Source: Lingula anatina
Lineage: Eukaryota; Brachiopoda; Lingulata; Lingulida; Lingulidae
Assembly: GCF_001039355.2 (NCBI RefSeq)
Contig: NW_019773659.1
Location: forward strand, 480,504-521,421
Direction: 5' to 3'
Length of the DNA stretch: 40,918 nt
Positions 11,787-22,850 of this stretch are shown piece by piece (position 1 is the stretch's first letter; each line of letters opens with the position of its first letter). The position numbers were made by a program, and so were the translations under genes. The notes beneath the pieces were generated by a model. The model was not told the origin of the DNA. It worked only from the letters and a program-made list of their open reading frames with translations, and did not search any database.

Positions 11787-12111
11787 CATTTTACCTACGT
11801 AAACATGGAATCATTCCGGTAAGGGTAAAACATGGTACTCTGACAAGAACAAAGTCACGGCAGATCAAATGAGTGACTGCACTAATCCCTATGTATTAGG
11901 GGATGATCTCCGTAATGCGTAATGTGAATTTCGTAAGCTAATTCTAGACTATTTGCCATTTCTCAATGGCATTGGTGAGTAAGAATTAAAACAAAGAATT
12001 TGCTGGATAGGAAGGGTACACCTTAATTCGATTTGTCGTTTTCTCCGCTCTGTCTTTCATGTTATTTTCTAGTTGGGGGTGATGCGCCCCAATTATTTTA
12101 CTGGCGACGTT

Positions 12112-12117
12112 AATAAA
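12112..12117 (+). terminator. AATAAA polyadenylation signal
   Basis: First AATAAA downstream of the sulfotransferase stop, about 325 bases after it. Position fits a 3'UTR; no cleavage site evidence. Confidence 0.5.
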
Positions 12118-12246
12118 ACTTAGAAGGCTTTTTTCTTCCCTGCATTGTATATGAGGCGATGTTTTTTGTCTTTGATATTGCTTTTACTGGTTCAAAATGG
12201 CTGCTATCCTCAAGATGACTTTGCAGTGTATAAAATACATCTAATG

Positions 12247-12415
12247 CAGGGGCGGATCTACAGATATTTTCTGTCAGTCTTCCGCATTATCTTTGTTGAT
12301 CCATCCTCCATTTTTTGACCGTCTTCCGACAGAAAAAAGTAGGTACTCATCAATGTAAATTTAGAAATTTGACCGTCTTCCTGAAGACCCAGAAGACAGC
12401 CTCAATCTGCCCCTG
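12247..12415. mobile_element. 169-bp MITE, hAT-like ends
   Basis: The left end starts CAGGGGCGGATCTACAG. The right end finishes CAATCTGCCCCTG, its imperfect inverted copy. TAATG occurs immediately before (12242-12246) and after (12416-12420), a target-site duplication. CAGGGGCGGATC is a common terminus of animal hAT-type MITEs. It has no coding capacity. Confidence 0.75.
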
Positions 12416-12825
12416 TAATGGATATTGTTGAGGATGTAACGAAGATCAAAAGACAACAAAAATGATATAAATAAAATGAACAATAAATTTAATGTGACGT
12501 AAAAATGGTACAAAATCATGGATAAAACAGAAATAAATTGTGCTGCTGCTGTAGGGTCGCTGAGCCGCGGGCCGGTAAATCGTTGTCGCTGCTGCTGAGA
12601 CGCTGAACGGTAGATACTGTAGACGTGCTTATATATGTGCTGGAGTTTCCGACTGCTCCTTTTCGGGAGAGATAAAAAAAAGGAGGGGGTAGGGTGAAAC
12701 GTCGCTGACAGATATTGGTATTCATTGGATTCCACTAGCCTGTGTTGATAAAACAAGGTCCTGGTCTAGAACAAGTAAGGACACGCGAAAGAAAAGAAAA
12801 TCCCTAAATTTCTGAGTCAGTAATT

Positions 12826-13789
12826 CAGGCCTTCCCAACTACCAGACTCGGCACCTACGGGTCCAGTATAAACCGGTTTATCAGACCACACTGCCCGTTT
12901 TCAAGGTGTGTGTCAGATCGCATTACAGAGTATCAGCCTCCACACCGATTTTGCCTGGTGCGCGATGTGATAGCAATGATCCTAAGCGGGGTTGGAAAGT
13001 AGTGCATCTCATCTAGATTCATGCGCTGCGGCAATTTTCTCTGTTTATGCTAAAATCTGACAGTACCGCAATTTTTAACATAAAATTTAGGTTCGGACAT
13101 AGCCATTGATGTTTTGTAAATAAGAACTTGCAAACTTATATATTAATTTAGAAAAGTAGACCTAATTTTGATAGCAGAAGCATATTCTGTCGGGGGTTAA
13201 ATATTTTCGTGACTACCGGGATGGACGAGATTGAGGGCAGGGGTAATCCTAGAGAGGGGTGAGAAACGTCCATTGTTCTCGTCAGCGAGGCTGTCCTTTT
13301 TCAGGGTTTGTACGCACGGACAGAAAACTTAAGTATTGTGGGAACGTTACTAATGAAGCCACTGGTAGTACTAGTAGATATCAGCCTGTAGTCTTGAACA
13401 AGCACCTCGATGACGAGTGAACAGTTGTTAAAAACAAAAGACCCAGGTGTGGTAGTTCAACTACTGTTGATGCGTGCCGCAACGACCAAACCTAATTGCT
13501 CCTCAAGGTCACAAAACAATAACCGGTACTGAAGGCTAGGCTCGTCTTAATCATATAAGTAGCGCGTTTCCACCCCCTGATTGAGGGAGTCGTCTGTTGT
13601 ATTCATGCGACTCCTACTTGACGAAAACGAAGCGCGATACCCGGATGACAGGTAGGCTTACAGAATTTGTGATAGGGTATGATACTCTTTTATGCGATCT
13701 GACACACACCTTGAAAACGGGTAGTGTGGTCAGATATACCGGTTTATTCTGGACCCGTAGGTGCCGAGTCTGGTAGTTGGGAAGGCCTG
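12826..13789. mobile_element. ~960-bp foldback element with ~109-bp inverted arms
   Basis: The left arm 12826-12934 begins CAGGCCTTCCCAACTACC and is repeated in reverse complement at 13681-13789 with only a few mismatches. Both arms include the CGGCACCTACGGGTCCAG and AAGGTGTGTGTCAGATCGCA segments. The 750-bp interior has no long coding frame, so it is non-autonomous. Clear target-site duplications were not found. Confidence 0.75.
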
Positions 13790-14030
13790 CGTAAGCACGT
13801 ACGGAGGATGTTGGACATGTCCAAAAGTTTCTACGAATAGCCTGCGAACAGCGAGACCGCAAGCGTAACTTGCTCCCCTCGCACGGACTTAGCAAGAGAG
13901 ACGCGCGTTGTGCAAGACGCACGTCGCAAGCATTGAAGGAGTAAGTGCCCTTTGCGTGTTGAGTAACTAACGAACAAAGTCGAGAGCCCACCGGGAATGC
14001 GTCGCATGTGCGACACCCCCACGCCTGGTG

Positions 14031-14163
14031 TATAAAAGGCGTGCTCACGACGAACGCTTGCGTCTTTACAATTAACATAGACTATGTAACGTGTACAGCA
14101 ATTTTCAAAATTTTCAAATTTTTGCTCAATTTAGTTTCTAATATGCCTCCAAAAGGCATATTA
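14031..14163 (+). promoter_or_regulatory. TATA-box-like site followed by a perfect hairpin
   Basis: TATAAAAGGCG near 14031 lies in CpG-rich DNA. About 108 bases further on, TAATATGCCT (14139-14148), loop CCAAA, and AGGCATATTA (14154-14163) form a perfect 10-bp stem. An ATG inside the hairpin opens only 14 codons (MPPKGILGKRMK...). The start recalls histone H2B, but the rest is not readable as a histone. It could be a decayed gene promoter, a transposon promoter or chance. Confidence 0.3.
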
Positions 14164-14737
14164 GGCAAGAGAATGAAGCTTACATAGGAGAAAAAAAGGA
14201 GGAAGAAGAAGAAAGAAGAGGAGAACAGGAACCAAAACTGACGTACGCCGTCAGTACGTCACCACAAACGTGAAGCAAAACTGACGCAAAAGGGCACTAC
14301 TTTCGCCGCGCGTTGCATTCCCTTCGTAAGTGGTGAGTGTGTGCCACGCACACAGAAAGCAAGACAAACTAAAAAAATAAGTACAATTTCCACGACCATC
14401 GCTCCTTGCAATTAGCGTCCCTGCCTGAAAGGACATCTCATGGGACCCTTGCGACTCGCAAGTCAGACTTTCCTATACCTCTACGACCTCCTCGGCCTCC
14501 GCAACACCCAAAAATCGCAGGGGTCGTACGATCCTGAAATTCGTGCGTCCGGTTGTGACAGAGGCTTTACAGCACGTAAAACATGTATCAGCCTACTCAG
14601 CATTTGTACAATCCGGCTATCCGTAAAGGCTAACCGGGTCTTTCTGCGAAATCACGAAAAAATAAACGATGGTCATTTTACGGTTACGGATAGCTAAATG
14701 TAGTCGGTCGCCTAAACGTGCAGGTGCGAAAGCTCTC
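14164..14737. other. CpG-rich non-coding stretch
   Basis: No gene recognised. A purine-rich GAA/AGG run lies at 14190-14232. A short inverted repeat ACTGACG/CGTCAGT lies near 14238, and 11-bp inverted arms GCTATCCGTAA (14616-14626) and TTACGGATAGC (14684-14694) follow. Open frames here are short and not protein-like. Confidence 0.55.
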
Positions 14738-14928
14738 TAGTATGTTGTATCTCCCAGATGTGCTGCGTAAAACGTTTGCCGAGCTGAACATGGCTGGGAA
14801 TTCACCCACTTTATACAAAATCTTCTTGGCTCCTAAAACGAAGACCAAATCTCTCTTGTAGCCGAACCGTATCAATATATTCTGCACGGTGCTGCCCGTT
14901 GATTTATGCGTCTGATGAAAACTATTAC
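14738..14928 (-). pseudogene. Gal3ST fragment (decayed paralogue of the gene at 15800-17071)
   Basis: Translated on the minus strand, 14920-14738 gives 61 residues (containing TVQNILIRFGY and FPAMF) that align without gaps to residues 76-136 of the intact Gal3ST (from its ATG). I count 37 of 61 identical. Just upstream, 14928-14916 encodes VIVF, matching the family VVF, but in another frame. One base is missing in the codon that should be the Lys/Arg before THK of the PAPS-binding motif. Homology stops abruptly after RYNIL, and the rest of the enzyme is absent. A truncated, frameshifted duplicate is the simplest reading. Confidence 0.8.
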
Positions 14929-15699
14929 CAAAAATAACACGGTAACAAGAATGTGAGTAATATGAAACGATTGGCCATATCAGTGGCGTGGTACTTCGTT
15001 TTCTTCATCCTGTAAAACGTTTATATGTTGTAAATCCTCCATGCTGATTCCATAATATGAATTCACCTGAAAAAAAAAAAAAAAAAAAAAAAAAAAAACA
15101 AATGTGAAATATTAAACAAATTTAGAATAGTTCTAGTCCCTAGTGTACGTTGAAGAAGTAAGAGGGAACTGAAAATGAGGATTTGTCACAGTAAACGACC
15201 CTATGAACGTTCTCTTTCCAGAAAAAAAAACAATCTGCTTAGAGCATGGACTTGGAATCCCCCTCATTTTGGCATGGCTCCTCTCCTATGAATTTGAAAC
15301 ATCAGATTTGAGGAGGTTCACGTTCTCAAATTTGAACGCTACACCTTCATTTTGTTTTTCTGTACCAAATTATGCATGGTCTCTGATTTTTACCCCTGTA
15401 CAGCTGAATGTGATAAGAAGTAAAAAAGGGATTTGATGTATGTCAACATTTTTGAACAGGAGTCTATATTTATGAGTAGTGTCACCGCTCCAATGCCATT
15501 TGCAAGTCGTTCACTCTTCAAAGTTTACCCCGTTAGACCTTTTCTTGTAAATATATGCAAGTTTCATTTACTTTTAGCAGAATGTCCAAGATTTTTTCCT
15601 CCACGCCACTGTTCTTAATTTGAATATCCAAGCATCACGGGTTCATACATGTTTATCTTATAATGTTGCTGAATGAAAATATCCCTACTGCGTATCATC
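14929..15699. other. Non-coding stretch between Gal3ST fragment and Gal3ST 3' end
   Basis: It holds a 28-A run at about 15071-15098. A 77-codon open frame at 15203-15436 shows no homology I recognise and no splice context. Nothing else seen. Confidence 0.6.
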
Positions 15700-15700
15700 T

Positions 15701-15706
15701 TTTATT
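15701..15706 (-). terminator. AATAAA polyadenylation signal of Gal3ST
   Basis: AATAAA on the minus strand, about 95 bases past the Gal3ST stop. Confidence 0.6.
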
Positions 15707-15799
15707 AAATTGTTGTCTAACAGTGTGCAAAATATATATGGAAATCAATGCTTTATAAAATAAATGTTGGTCATAGTTTGTCATCCCTGAATAATTACT

Positions 15800-17071
15800 T
15801 TAGTAAATGCGTGTTTCATATATTGTTTGTTGGATGAACATCTTGGGAGGCCGTTCGTCTAAAAGTTGTCCATATTCCCTCATATGTGCGTACAGTCTGT
15901 CTGTGAGATTTTGACCAAATAAAGACATCAAAACGCATTTTTCTATTGTGGAGCCAATTTTGCTAAGTTTTGGAATAACCACTTCCCGATATGTCGTTGG
16001 GTTTCCTGGTATTCGCCGTTTCATTTGTAAAAACGATTTTCGGTCAAAGCACAGGTCCTTCCAGTATTCATTGAGCCTTTTTAATTCTTGAACTTCTTTA
16101 TTAAGCCTCTCAAACCCAAATTGCTGAACTTTTCTCCAAAATGTTCGGTTAAAATGGTCATAAAGACGTTGATCACCAGCATTCCATATTTTGATCTTCG
16201 CAGTATCTTCTGTAGTGACTGGTACAATTTTCCTCTTTGGGCGCTTATTCAGTTTGATATAAACTACATCATCAAGAGACCAGTTAAGAAGATGCCTCAA
16301 CAGAACCAAAGATTCATCAAAATATTCTGTTATCATCACAAAGTCAAACTTTTCTTCTACTTCCAATATTTTTTCGTATATTGCACTTGAGTTGTCATAC
16401 ATAGTGTTCTCTAATCCTAAATCCGTAAGAAATGAATTTTTTAAAGTAGTCGCTATGTGTTGAATAGGAAGCTTGAATAATTGTGCAGGTCTGTCTAAAA
16501 ACTCAATAATTCCATTGGTCTTGTTTAATCCTAGTGTCTCACCTATGTTGAAAAAGGTGAAAAATGACTCAAAACTGCTGACAGGATTCCGGAGTATGGT
16601 AAAATAAAACGTATCAGCGGGCATAACTTTCTTTATCTCGTCACTAAAGCGGGTGTGGTGACATAATATATCATATTTTCCAGTCACACTGCGCAGAACA
16701 AAGGACGGTTTGAATTTAGCAGGAAACTGTCCAATGCGATACAAGTTCTTTCCAGCTCCGAGGGCGAAAATCAAATTCCTAGCGTAGCCAAAACGCACCA
16801 AGATGTTTTGCACAGTCGTTCCTGCCGTTTTGTGTGTCTTCAAGAATACCACACTAGTGACGGGTTTTTGGATACTAGTGTTCAATGTATCAATCGGTGA
16901 CACAGCACTGGATGGAGAATTCTTTGCCCATCTGTGACACAAACAAGGAGATAGTGCTGGAGGGCGGGACGTGTTGGCTTTAAGGCAACTTCTTGTCATC
17001 AAATAGAGAAGTGACACCCAAAAAATCACAGCCATAAGCACGAAGATCCAAAAATTCAAGTTGGCTCTCAT
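15800..17071 (-). CDS. Galactose 3-O-sulfotransferase (Gal3ST family)
   Basis: 423 residues from the first true ATG at 17071-17069. The open frame runs on upstream without another ATG to a probable splice acceptor (TTTTTTTTCAG, exon from 17172), so a 5'UTR exon is likely. Residues 6-25 (NFWIFVLMAVIFW...) form one membrane helix near the N-terminus, a type II Golgi signal anchor. FLKTHKTAGTT at 76-86 is the PAPS 5'-phosphosulfate loop typical of Gal3ST, and ILRNPVSSFESFF at 149-161 is the 3'-phosphate motif. Length and order match the galactosylceramide sulfotransferase family, which adds sulfate to the 3-hydroxyl of terminal galactose on glycolipids or glycoproteins. Which acceptor is used cannot be decided. 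Several N-glycosylation sequons (e.g. NKT, NSS, NRT, NLT) fit a lumenal domain. The frame is intact; a decayed relative lies 0.9 kb downstream. Confidence 0.93.
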   Translation of the reverse strand: MRANLNFWIFVLMAVIFWVSLLYLMTRSCLKANTSRPPALSPCLCHRWAKNSPSSAVSPIDTLNTSIQKPVTSVVFLKTHKTAGTTVQNILVRFGYARNLIFALGAGKNLYRIGQFPAKFKPSFVLRSVTGKYDILCHHTRFSDEIKKVMPADTFYFTILRNPVSSFESFFTFFNIGETLGLNKTNGIIEFLDRPAQLFKLPIQHIATTLKNSFLTDLGLENTMYDNSSAIYEKILEVEEKFDFVMITEYFDESLVLLRHLLNWSLDDVVYIKLNKRPKRKIVPVTTEDTAKIKIWNAGDQRLYDHFNRTFWRKVQQFGFERLNKEVQELKRLNEYWKDLCFDRKSFLQMKRRIPGNPTTYREVVIPKLSKIGSTIEKCVLMSLFGQNLTDRLYAHMREYGQLLDERPPKMFIQQTIYETRIY

Positions 17072-18229
17072 GCTGCAGTCTCCTCTATAAAACAATCCCT
17101 TGAGCTTACGGACTGTGAGGTGATTTAGAGGTTTATTGATTGTCAATCCAGGTATACCGATTGGGACTGTTGCTGAAAAAAAATTTAAAAATTAGGTCGT
17201 TTTCCCAACATTTTAGCGTAGTGTAAAAAACTTCTGTAGTCATTTTGCAATTCCTTTCTGTAACCAAGCGCTCCCTGAGACAGCTGGTAAAGCTGATGTT
17301 TATTCCTATCGATTTTCATTAAAGGTACATACGAACCGAGCATCGGTGGAGCGTGGATTCCCAGTAAGACATGTAAACCACTTCTACTAGTTTCTTATAC
17401 GACTCAAATAAATTCAACATGCCAAGGGATAAACTGAATAGATCACTCGATCAGCCATAAAAGAGCTTTAGACTGCTCCTTTCTTTAAATTTCTGGTTGG
17501 AAATTTAACCTACTTTCGTGACTTACTTTTCCGCCCCATTGACATACAGCATAGAATGCTAGCAGAAAAATGATAGCATATTAATACCTTTAATAAAATG
17601 GTATGCGATCTATGGTCCACAGTGTTTTAAACGCATTTAAATACAAACCTTCGTTTGAAATCAAGGGGGGAATCATTAAATTGTGTCAATATTAATTATG
17701 TGCAAAACATTGTAGTCCTAATATTACCACGAGGTCGAATACATACACACGTCGAAGAAATCATACCTGTCCAAAAGTCAGCTCGGAGACCTTTGCTTTC
17801 ACAATGCATAACATCGAATTACTGAATTGCATTGGTAATCCGTGGTCCCATATGATAAGTAAAGGTTAAGGTGAGTTGGAATATTAGGGGTAGTTTATGG
17901 GACAAATATCACTTGTATAAAGTAATGGGGAACAGACCAGCTACCATTCCTGTCGCACCGGCTTGAGAAAACAAATGGTGAGAGAGTAAAGCTTATCTAA
18001 GTCCCAATCTTTCCTATCAACTACCATTGGTCAAATGTGCTCTATAAAGAGCGTCACCTGGCGAGGTAAATCTGTCTTCCTATTACTTGCATGCCGTCAA
18101 TCCGTAGTTCAGAATGCGAAATGAGATTTAATACATTACTAGCTTATCCATCCCATAAACCTGTCTCGATTTGAATGTGACTACCTTCGGAAAATTTGTT
18201 CTATATCGAAGCAGCTACACTGTATGCAT

Positions 18230-18253
18230 CTTAAACATCAAGAGATGTTTAAG
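18230..18253. repeat. Perfect 10-bp hairpin, 4-nt loop
   Basis: CTTAAACATC, loop AAGA, GATGTTTAAG. No adjoining feature explains it. Confidence 0.8.
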
Positions 18254-20338
18254 TGCAGGAAAAATATACATTTGCCAGGTCAAGAGACACCTTTTGTAAC
18301 ATCATTACCCGGTTGTCATCGGTAAGGAAACATTTAAATTATTTCATAAAACGTCCAAATATCTACTGTACATGCAGCCAAACAATAAGGGTTGCTAAAT
18401 GTTTTGAGATAAATGTGAAAAAGCACGAGTAACATGTCGCTTGATTTCGGCAGTGCATGTACTTGTGGACTGCTTCTTTTGAGACATTCAGTATTTTTCA
18501 GTATCAGAAATGTAGGCATTTTATGAGTGAAAAAACAAGCATAGGACGGTATCAAGTATAGATATAGTGTTAAACTGGCGTTGTAGACTATATCAAGGTT
18601 GCTTTATGTGATTAACGGTTGCATACAGTACGTAACCGTATAAAAATAAAAATGGTTGTCAATACATAAATTGAAAGTAAAACTTATCAAAAAAGTATGT
18701 GTCTACCATTATTTTTCTAAAGCCAAAATCACCTTAGCAGCTAAAATTCCCGTTCTCTATGAGTAACGAGTATCGATGTGTATATAGCAGTAGAAATAAA
18801 AATGAAACTTCAGAAGAGAATAGCACTAGTTCCATACAGATGAAATGATATAAGGTCACATCCCTAAGCTTCAATTAGTTTTCACTCGACCTGTGTCCCG
18901 TGTGAGAATTCTTTACCATTTTCCTAATTGAAACAATGCAGGATTACCCTAGGTTCTAGATTTCAGTATTGCCGCTCGATCTTGATTTCATATTTACCCC
19001 ATATCAGCAATACTGAAGCTATGTCATGACAAAATATGAATAGTTAGCAATCTAGCTTTACAGTGCCTTGGCACTCAGGGCATGCAGGATGGATATCAAT
19101 GTGATATATCTCTGAGAAAACCCATCATCACGATTATCCCTCATTGGAATACTAGTCCATGGGGTTTCCTAGAATTTCTATGGCAAAGGACGGCCATCTT
19201 TGGAATTTTAAAATTAAAATCATGGTTCTCTGTGCTTCTACATGTTTATAAGCTAACGCCATACTACATATATGTTACTGAAAAATATGTAAACTGTACG
19301 AAAAGAATCTGCCTTTTAGCTTAAATGCATTCAGTACAGAGATCTACCTCTGTACCTTCAAACGTTTTTTAAAGCCAAATAAAATATACGGTATGCCAGC
19401 TACGTTTTGGTGCTGCCAAAAGCATGCCCCAGCAGCAAAGGAGAAAACTATCATACATTCCCCTTATAATACAGTTTTACGTTCCTTAGAGCCTAATTCA
19501 ACAGTTTATAAGGCTCAAAGTGCATGCTACAGTATTTTAATGGAAGTAGGTGTAATAACACAGGTTTTTTAATTCATCCCAGAAGGAATTTGCAGCGTTT
19601 AAGGTGTATTTTAATTATGCCTGATGACTTTTGAAACCCATGATTTTGCAGAGGTACATTGTACCTGCACATATTTGCATACATAATCATAGGGTTTTAC
19701 AATTTGCACTTATGGCTTCTTTTTTACATTATTTCACTGACATGCATGTACCTATAAGACATAAAAACAGGGGGATGGGCAAGCGGCAGGCAGGCTTTTT
19801 ACAATATGTATTATTAAAAGCTATAAAATATGGTTTATTAAGGCATGTGCAGTACAAGACAACCATGCTACCTTAATTTTCCACACGTTTAATCGGGTTG
19901 ATCTAACCCAAAGATCCAAACCATCAGAACTAAGTTAAAGAATTTGAAAAGATATTATTTACAATGTTAACATAAAGGTCCTTTAAGCTCTAGTCAGAAA
20001 GTTGTAAGTAGCTGGATCACTTAATAACTGAGGAGAATAGCCAGGCCCATTAAGAATGAGAATAAGCAGATAGCGCAAAGGCATGTGTTACAGTCAGTAA
20101 ACATACTTTTACCAGTTGCTGTTGATGAGATCCACATAGTAGAGTGATTGTGCTTGTATCTCAAATTAGTTGTTCCTCTAACACAATAGTTTTTTTATAC
20201 GCTATCATTATGGTTCTCACACCAAAGTCTAAACCTGATCGAGACTGAAATAATACCTCTTATCAGAACCAGGCTGACTAAAGCCAAAGATCAGCCATCA
20301 GGTAAAAAAAAAAGAAAAAAAAATAGACGAAAAAAAAA

Positions 20339-20341
<3 letters not shown>

Positions 20342-20371
<30 letters not shown>
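20342..20371. repeat. CA dinucleotide microsatellite
   Basis: About 15 CA units, with poly-A-rich sequence on both sides. Confidence 0.9.
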
Positions 20372-20373
<2 letters not shown>

Positions 20374-20783
20374 AAAAACACTTCAAAAGCAATATACTCA
20401 GTTGCCCGGCAGACAAAATGTAATGTCCAGTGCTATATAATGTCCAATGGATCCCCAAATAATGATGAAAACTGATTTTTTGCAATGACCTTGAACTACA
20501 CGTTTGCAGGGATAAGTTCAATTCCTGAGTCCTTCCAAGTCCTTTACAATTAAAAATGACTTAACCTTTAAGATTTAAAATGCCAAAGTTGAGAGCTAAA
20601 ATGGTTAATTAAAACTTACAAAAAAAAAAGATATAAAGATTATTAATAAGCTAAAAAAATAAGAGTTAAACATTGCCAATTAAGAATACTAGGATCTAAA
20701 ACAATAAAAACTTGCTTGCTTGATAATTAGTAGGAAGAAGTCAAGCAATTGCTGAATTATATTACAGATGATTAATCGTAGAA

Positions 20784-22850
20784 GTGTCACAATATCATTC
20801 AGTGTCAAGCCACCGGTACTTGTGTTATTGCTTTTTCTGCTGTCAGTAAGTCACCCGCTGATCTTGTGACCTCGCATGACCATCTATTCAATTTCTTCAC
20901 AGGAGAGACAAATAGTGAAACTCAGTATATCTTGAAACAATGAATGTTTGAACAAAACATGTTATAGAAAGTCAAACATCTGGGCCCTACTGAGTCAGAT
21001 ATTTCTGCATTGGAATCAAATAAATGAGTTAAAATCCGAGACGTTTTATACGGTGAAATAGCGTTTCCATATTCTCCTTTTTAATTATGATAAAAAAGTA
21101 AATCGTTTTTTAAGACTATAAAATCGTTCATATATATATGCCACGGGGTTTAACCCATTCCTCAAAGAGCCTTGGTGACAAGATTGGCTTGAGGCGGTAT
21201 CCAGACATCATGCCACATTAATTCAACTCATACATTTAGTCGACAACGTGGGCCAGGCAATTTCATGGAAAAGATAACTACTCGAATTATGCCTTCTTTA
21301 CCATTAATTTAATACTGAGGGCGAGATGATGAGAGAATGTATTAGATTTAATTTGTGCGAAATCAAAACGAAATCAAATCAAGACGAAAACGGCTTGATT
21401 TTATGTTTCCAAAGCTTACAACCGTTTCCAAAAATTGAAAATAAATAAATAAATTGCAAAAAATCGTACTAAATCAAATTGCACGTAAGCCACAAGTACC
21501 GTGTTCTGTCTTTAAATCACACATATAATGAATTAATATATTAAAGTGTCACAGTACTACTTAGAAATCTAGCAACAGGCATTTTTGTTTCTTCATTTAT
21601 CCTAGTAGTTTGTCACCCACTCAGTAGGACTTTTCCAATGTCCTTGTCCATCGATTTCTTCACAGAAAAGATTAACTCTTGAAATTCAGTCTGAAAACAA
21701 AGTTGAAAAACACGTGAGAGAAAGTTGTACACCTGGGTTCAATTGAGTCAGTCATATGTTTGGAAACAAGGTCGATAAGTTAAAATTTCACAACGCTTTT
21801 ATACGGTGACATAGGGTTTCAAAATTGCTTTCACAGAAGACAATCCTTTCCACAAGGAGCCTTGAAAAGATGATTGGCTTGAGAAAGTGCCCAAATGGCA
21901 TGCCTCATTGGTTTAGTCTCCTGCATAGCAGTTTACTTTTTATTAATTCATGCCTTTAGTCAACACCTCTGATTAACATAGGCCCCATTCGGAATGGGGG
22001 ACTAACTAATCCGAGGGTCAAATATGGCGATCCACTACAAAGCTTGTCGTCAAATTCGCTACTAGACACTAAATAGATATCCCGGGGGGAAGTATTCAAG
22101 TGGGTCGGCCATATTTGACCCTTGGCTAGTTAGTTCCCTATTCTGAATGGGACCTTATATGGACCAGAACCACTGCATGACAGAGCTAGATGATAACTTG
22201 ACTTATGCCAACTGTACAGCAAACACTACCCGGATCTACCTTACGGTCCGAGAATTATTTACTTACATTCTCGCGAAATTAAACCAAAGCAATAAAGGGC
22301 TAAATTTATGTCACTGAGTTTATACGTGATGTAAAAGATTTAAACAAAACGAAAGACTTGCGAATTGATACTCGTTTTGCCTATCCTATACCAAGCGTCA
22401 AGTAACATGCGATCTTGTCATGCCCAGTTATAGATTCACGCACAATGAAGCTGTAGAGAAAATATGAACTGTGAAAGTATCACAATACCATTTAGGAGTA
22501 CTTATGATATTGTTTCTTGTCCTGTCAGTAAGGTATTCACTTAATAGATCATATCTACTCACAAAAAAGGATGTACAGTGAAACTCAGTTTGTCTAAAAA
22601 CAAATCAAATAGCGTCGAGTATATGAATAGGACTATGAAAGTTTGTGGTACACTAGGTTGGAGGAGATAAAGTTGTATGTTTCTGTATTAAAAACAAGTT
22701 AAGTTAGGCTAAAAATATCTTTATCGGAAATTGGGAAATTGTCAGAAAGTGTATGGATCCGACACTGACATTCAAAAACTCAATGAAATCACTATTATAA
22801 CCTTAGTTCCACACTGAATAGAGGTATAGGGGGAGAGATTGTGTTGAAAT
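20784..22850. repeat. Three tandem diverged copies of a ~757-bp unit upstream of the receptor-like gene
   Basis: Landmarks recur in order. GTGTCACA(A/G)TA occurs at 20784 and 21546, with GTATCACAATA at 22477. A tract resembling TTGTTTCTTGTCCTGTCAGTAA follows, then GAAA(C/T)TCAGT, then GAGTCAG..AT, then a TTATACGGTGA(A/C)ATAG block (first two copies) and GAGCCTTG..GATTGGCTTGAG (first two copies). Distances are 762 and 931, and the second falls to about 757 once the MITE at 21981-22154 is removed. No coding content is seen. More copies lie at 30230-30900 and 33545-34330. Confidence 0.7.
21981..22154. mobile_element. ~174-bp MITE with ~48-bp inverted ends
   Basis: The left arm GGCCCCATTCGGAATGG...GGGTCAAATATGGC (to about 22028) is repeated inverted at 22108-22154 (GGCCATATTTGACCC...GAATGGGACC). 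Flanks contain TA/AT, consistent with a short target duplication, but the exact end is ambiguous. Non-coding. It is inserted in the second ~757-bp unit. Confidence 0.75.

Larger units (their letters stand above)
17176..20783. other. 3.6-kb stretch without a recognisable gene
   Basis: No open frame here resembles a known protein. Visible features are a perfect 10-bp hairpin at 18230-18253 and a CA repeat at about 20342-20371 preceded by A-rich sequence. The 5' exon of the Gal3ST gene probably lies in the left part but cannot be placed. Confidence 0.65.

Noticed and set aside
13614-14078. 154-codon minus-strand open frame
   Set aside because: It spans the right arm of the foldback element and CpG-rich flank; no protein-like composition or homology.
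14144-14188. Histone H2B gene start (MPPKG...)
   Set aside because: Stops after 14 codons, no H2B core in any frame downstream and no histone 3' stem-loop seen.
15071-15098. Poly(A) as the tail of a retrocopy giving the Gal3ST fragment
   Set aside because: The fragment is on the minus strand, so a retrocopy tail should appear as poly-T on its left; orientation is wrong and no flanking duplication is seen.
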